13,956 nucleotides of DNA from Pelomonas sp963992225 (GTDB lineage Bacteria; Pseudomonadota; Gammaproteobacteria; Burkholderiales; Burkholderiaceae_C), in assembly GCA_963992225.1 (NCBI GenBank), contig CAXDTK010000130.1, positions 1-13,956 of the forward strand, written 5' to 3'. Position numbers and translations under genes: made by a program. The notes beneath the pieces are model-generated. The model did not search any database, was not told where the DNA came from, and was given only the letters and a program-made list of their open reading frames with translations. Positions 13,037 to 13,956 of this stretch are shown here, in pieces. Numbering within the stretch: position 1 is the stretch's first letter; every line of letters begins with the position of its first letter.

Positions 13037-13956
13037 GTGAGCGCGCGCAGCGGCAGCCCCACCATCGTCGACGTGGCCCGCGAGGCGGGCGTGTCGATCA
13101 AGACCGTGTCGCGCGTGCTCAACCATGAACCCGGCGTGCATGAAAGCACCCGGGATCAGGTGCTCAAGGTGGTGGAGGCGCTGCGCTACCGGCCCAAGCA
13201 GTCGGCGCGCAGCCTCGCAGGCGGACGGTCCTTCCTGATCGGCCTGCTCTATTACGACCCCAGCGCCGCCTTCGTCGGCAGCGTGCAGCAGGGCGCCACG
13301 CTGCGCTGCCGTGAGCTGGGCTATCACCTGGTCGTGGAGTCGCTGCACAACGACGCGCCCGACCTGCGCCAGCAGATCGACCGCATGGTGCTGGCGCTGC
13401 GGCCGGACGGCATGATCCTGACGCCGCCGCTGTGCGACAACCCCGAGGTGCTGGCCGCGCTGCGCGAGAGCGGCACGCCCTGCGTGCTGATGTCGCCGGA
13501 GCGGGACATCCGCGGCGTGCCATCGGTGCGCATGGACGATGTCCACGCGGCCGAGGAGATCACCAACCTGCTGCTCAGCCTGGGTCACCGCCGCATCGCC
13601 TTCATCAAGGGGCCGCCGGACCAGTCGGCCAGCGCGGCGCGCTACCAGGGCTTCGTCAATGCGCTGCGCGCGCATGACCTGGAGCCCGACCCCGAGCTGA
13701 TCCAGCCGGGCGCCTTCACCTTCGCCAGCGGCCGCGATGCCGCGCACCAGCTGCTCAGCCGCCGCCAGCGGCCCACGGCGGTGTTCGCCAGCAACGACGA
13801 CATGGCCCTGGGCGTGCTCGCCGCCGCCCAGCACCTGGGCATGACGCTGCCGGGCGAGCTGTCGGTCGCGGGTTTCGACGACTCGCCGACGGCCTCGCTC
13901 GTCTGGCCGCCGCTGACCACCGTGCGCGCCATCTCGGCGACCGGCTGGCGCACGGC
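13037..13956 (+). CDS. LacI family transcriptional regulator (3' partial)
   Basis: Sugar- or nucleoside-type repressor; 306 codons are visible and the frame runs off the window without a stop (family length about 335-345). Translation from GTG at 13037 gives MSARSGSPTIVDVAREAGVS with a LacI helix-turn-helix (about 9-30, TIVDVAREAGVSIKTVSRVLN) and hinge (YRPKQSARSLAGGRS). A periplasmic-binding-protein-like effector domain follows from about residue 68 (FLIGLLYYDPSAAFVGSVQQG), with RIAFIKGPPD, PTAVFASNDDMALGVL and VAGFDDSPTASLVWPPLTTVR. No other start in this frame fits upstream, as the frame enters the HU gene. There is no strong Shine-Dalgarno. Ligand and targets cannot be told, because LacI regulons usually sit next to the regulator and the downstream genes are outside the window. 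Confidence 0.93.
   Translation, partial: MSARSGSPTIVDVAREAGVSIKTVSRVLNHEPGVHESTRDQVLKVVEALRYRPKQSARSLAGGRSFLIGLLYYDPSAAFVGSVQQGATLRCRELGYHLVVESLHNDAPDLRQQIDRMVLALRPDGMILTPPLCDNPEVLAALRESGTPCVLMSPERDIRGVPSVRMDDVHAAEEITNLLLSLGHRRIAFIKGPPDQSASAARYQGFVNALRAHDLEPDPELIQPGAFTFASGRDAAHQLLSRRQRPTAVFASNDDMALGVLAAAQHLGMTLPGELSVAGFDDSPTASLVWPPLTTVRAISATGWRT

Noticed and set aside
12583..13149. N-terminal extension of the GGDEF-EAL frame
   Set aside because: The frame is open but runs antisense through the HU gene, and the extension is low-complexity; ATG 12582 begins the PAS region.

Overview
The window is very GC-rich and gene-dense, with GTG starts, ATGA/GTGA overlaps and long non-coding antisense reading frames, all typical of high-GC beta-proteobacteria. 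An HU protein with a lysine/alanine/proline tail, NnrU, a flavocytochrome c sulfide dehydrogenase and a GGDEF-EAL protein fit a Burkholderiales organism of the Rubrivivax/Leptothrix/Ideonella/Roseateles kind. That assignment is inferred from gene content, not from a marker gene.

Layout: (1) 1-1541, plus strand: the 3' part of a monoheme cytochrome c gene overlapping a flavocytochrome c sulfide dehydrogenase flavoprotein gene (FccAB/SoxEF-like); together they oxidise sulfide in the periplasm. (2) 1552-4368, minus strand: glyoxalase I, then a 747-residue protein joining a papain-like (C1) cysteine peptidase domain to an alpha/beta-hydrolase domain. (3) 4451-4618: a long imperfect inverted repeat ending two bases before the start of a plus-strand ketopantoate reductase-family gene (4621-5592). 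(4) 5593-7495, minus strand: NnrU, a thioredoxin-fold protein with CPAC, and an Lrp/AsnC regulator. (5) 7496-10238: a compact divergent control region with nested inverted repeats, then a saccharopine-dehydrogenase-family enzyme and an ALDH7-type aldehyde dehydrogenase whose reading frames overlap. With the Lrp gene this looks like a lysine-degradation module (lysine to aminoadipate semialdehyde to aminoadipate). (6) 10293-10411: tRNA-Leu(CAG) and a strong terminator. (7) 10540-12582, minus strand: a PAS-PAS-GGDEF-EAL cyclic-di-GMP enzyme. (8) 12673-13956, plus strand: HU with a histone H1-like tail, followed after 10 bases by a LacI-family regulator that runs off the window.

Most of the window is ordinary chromosome. 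The parts most worth a second look are the C1 peptidase/alpha-beta hydrolase fusion, the long inverted repeat beside it, the Lrp control region with its probably leaderless lrp transcript, and the hairpin plus T-tract in front of the HU gene. No IS element, CRISPR array, rRNA or phage gene was seen, and no stretch above 300 bases lacks a gene.
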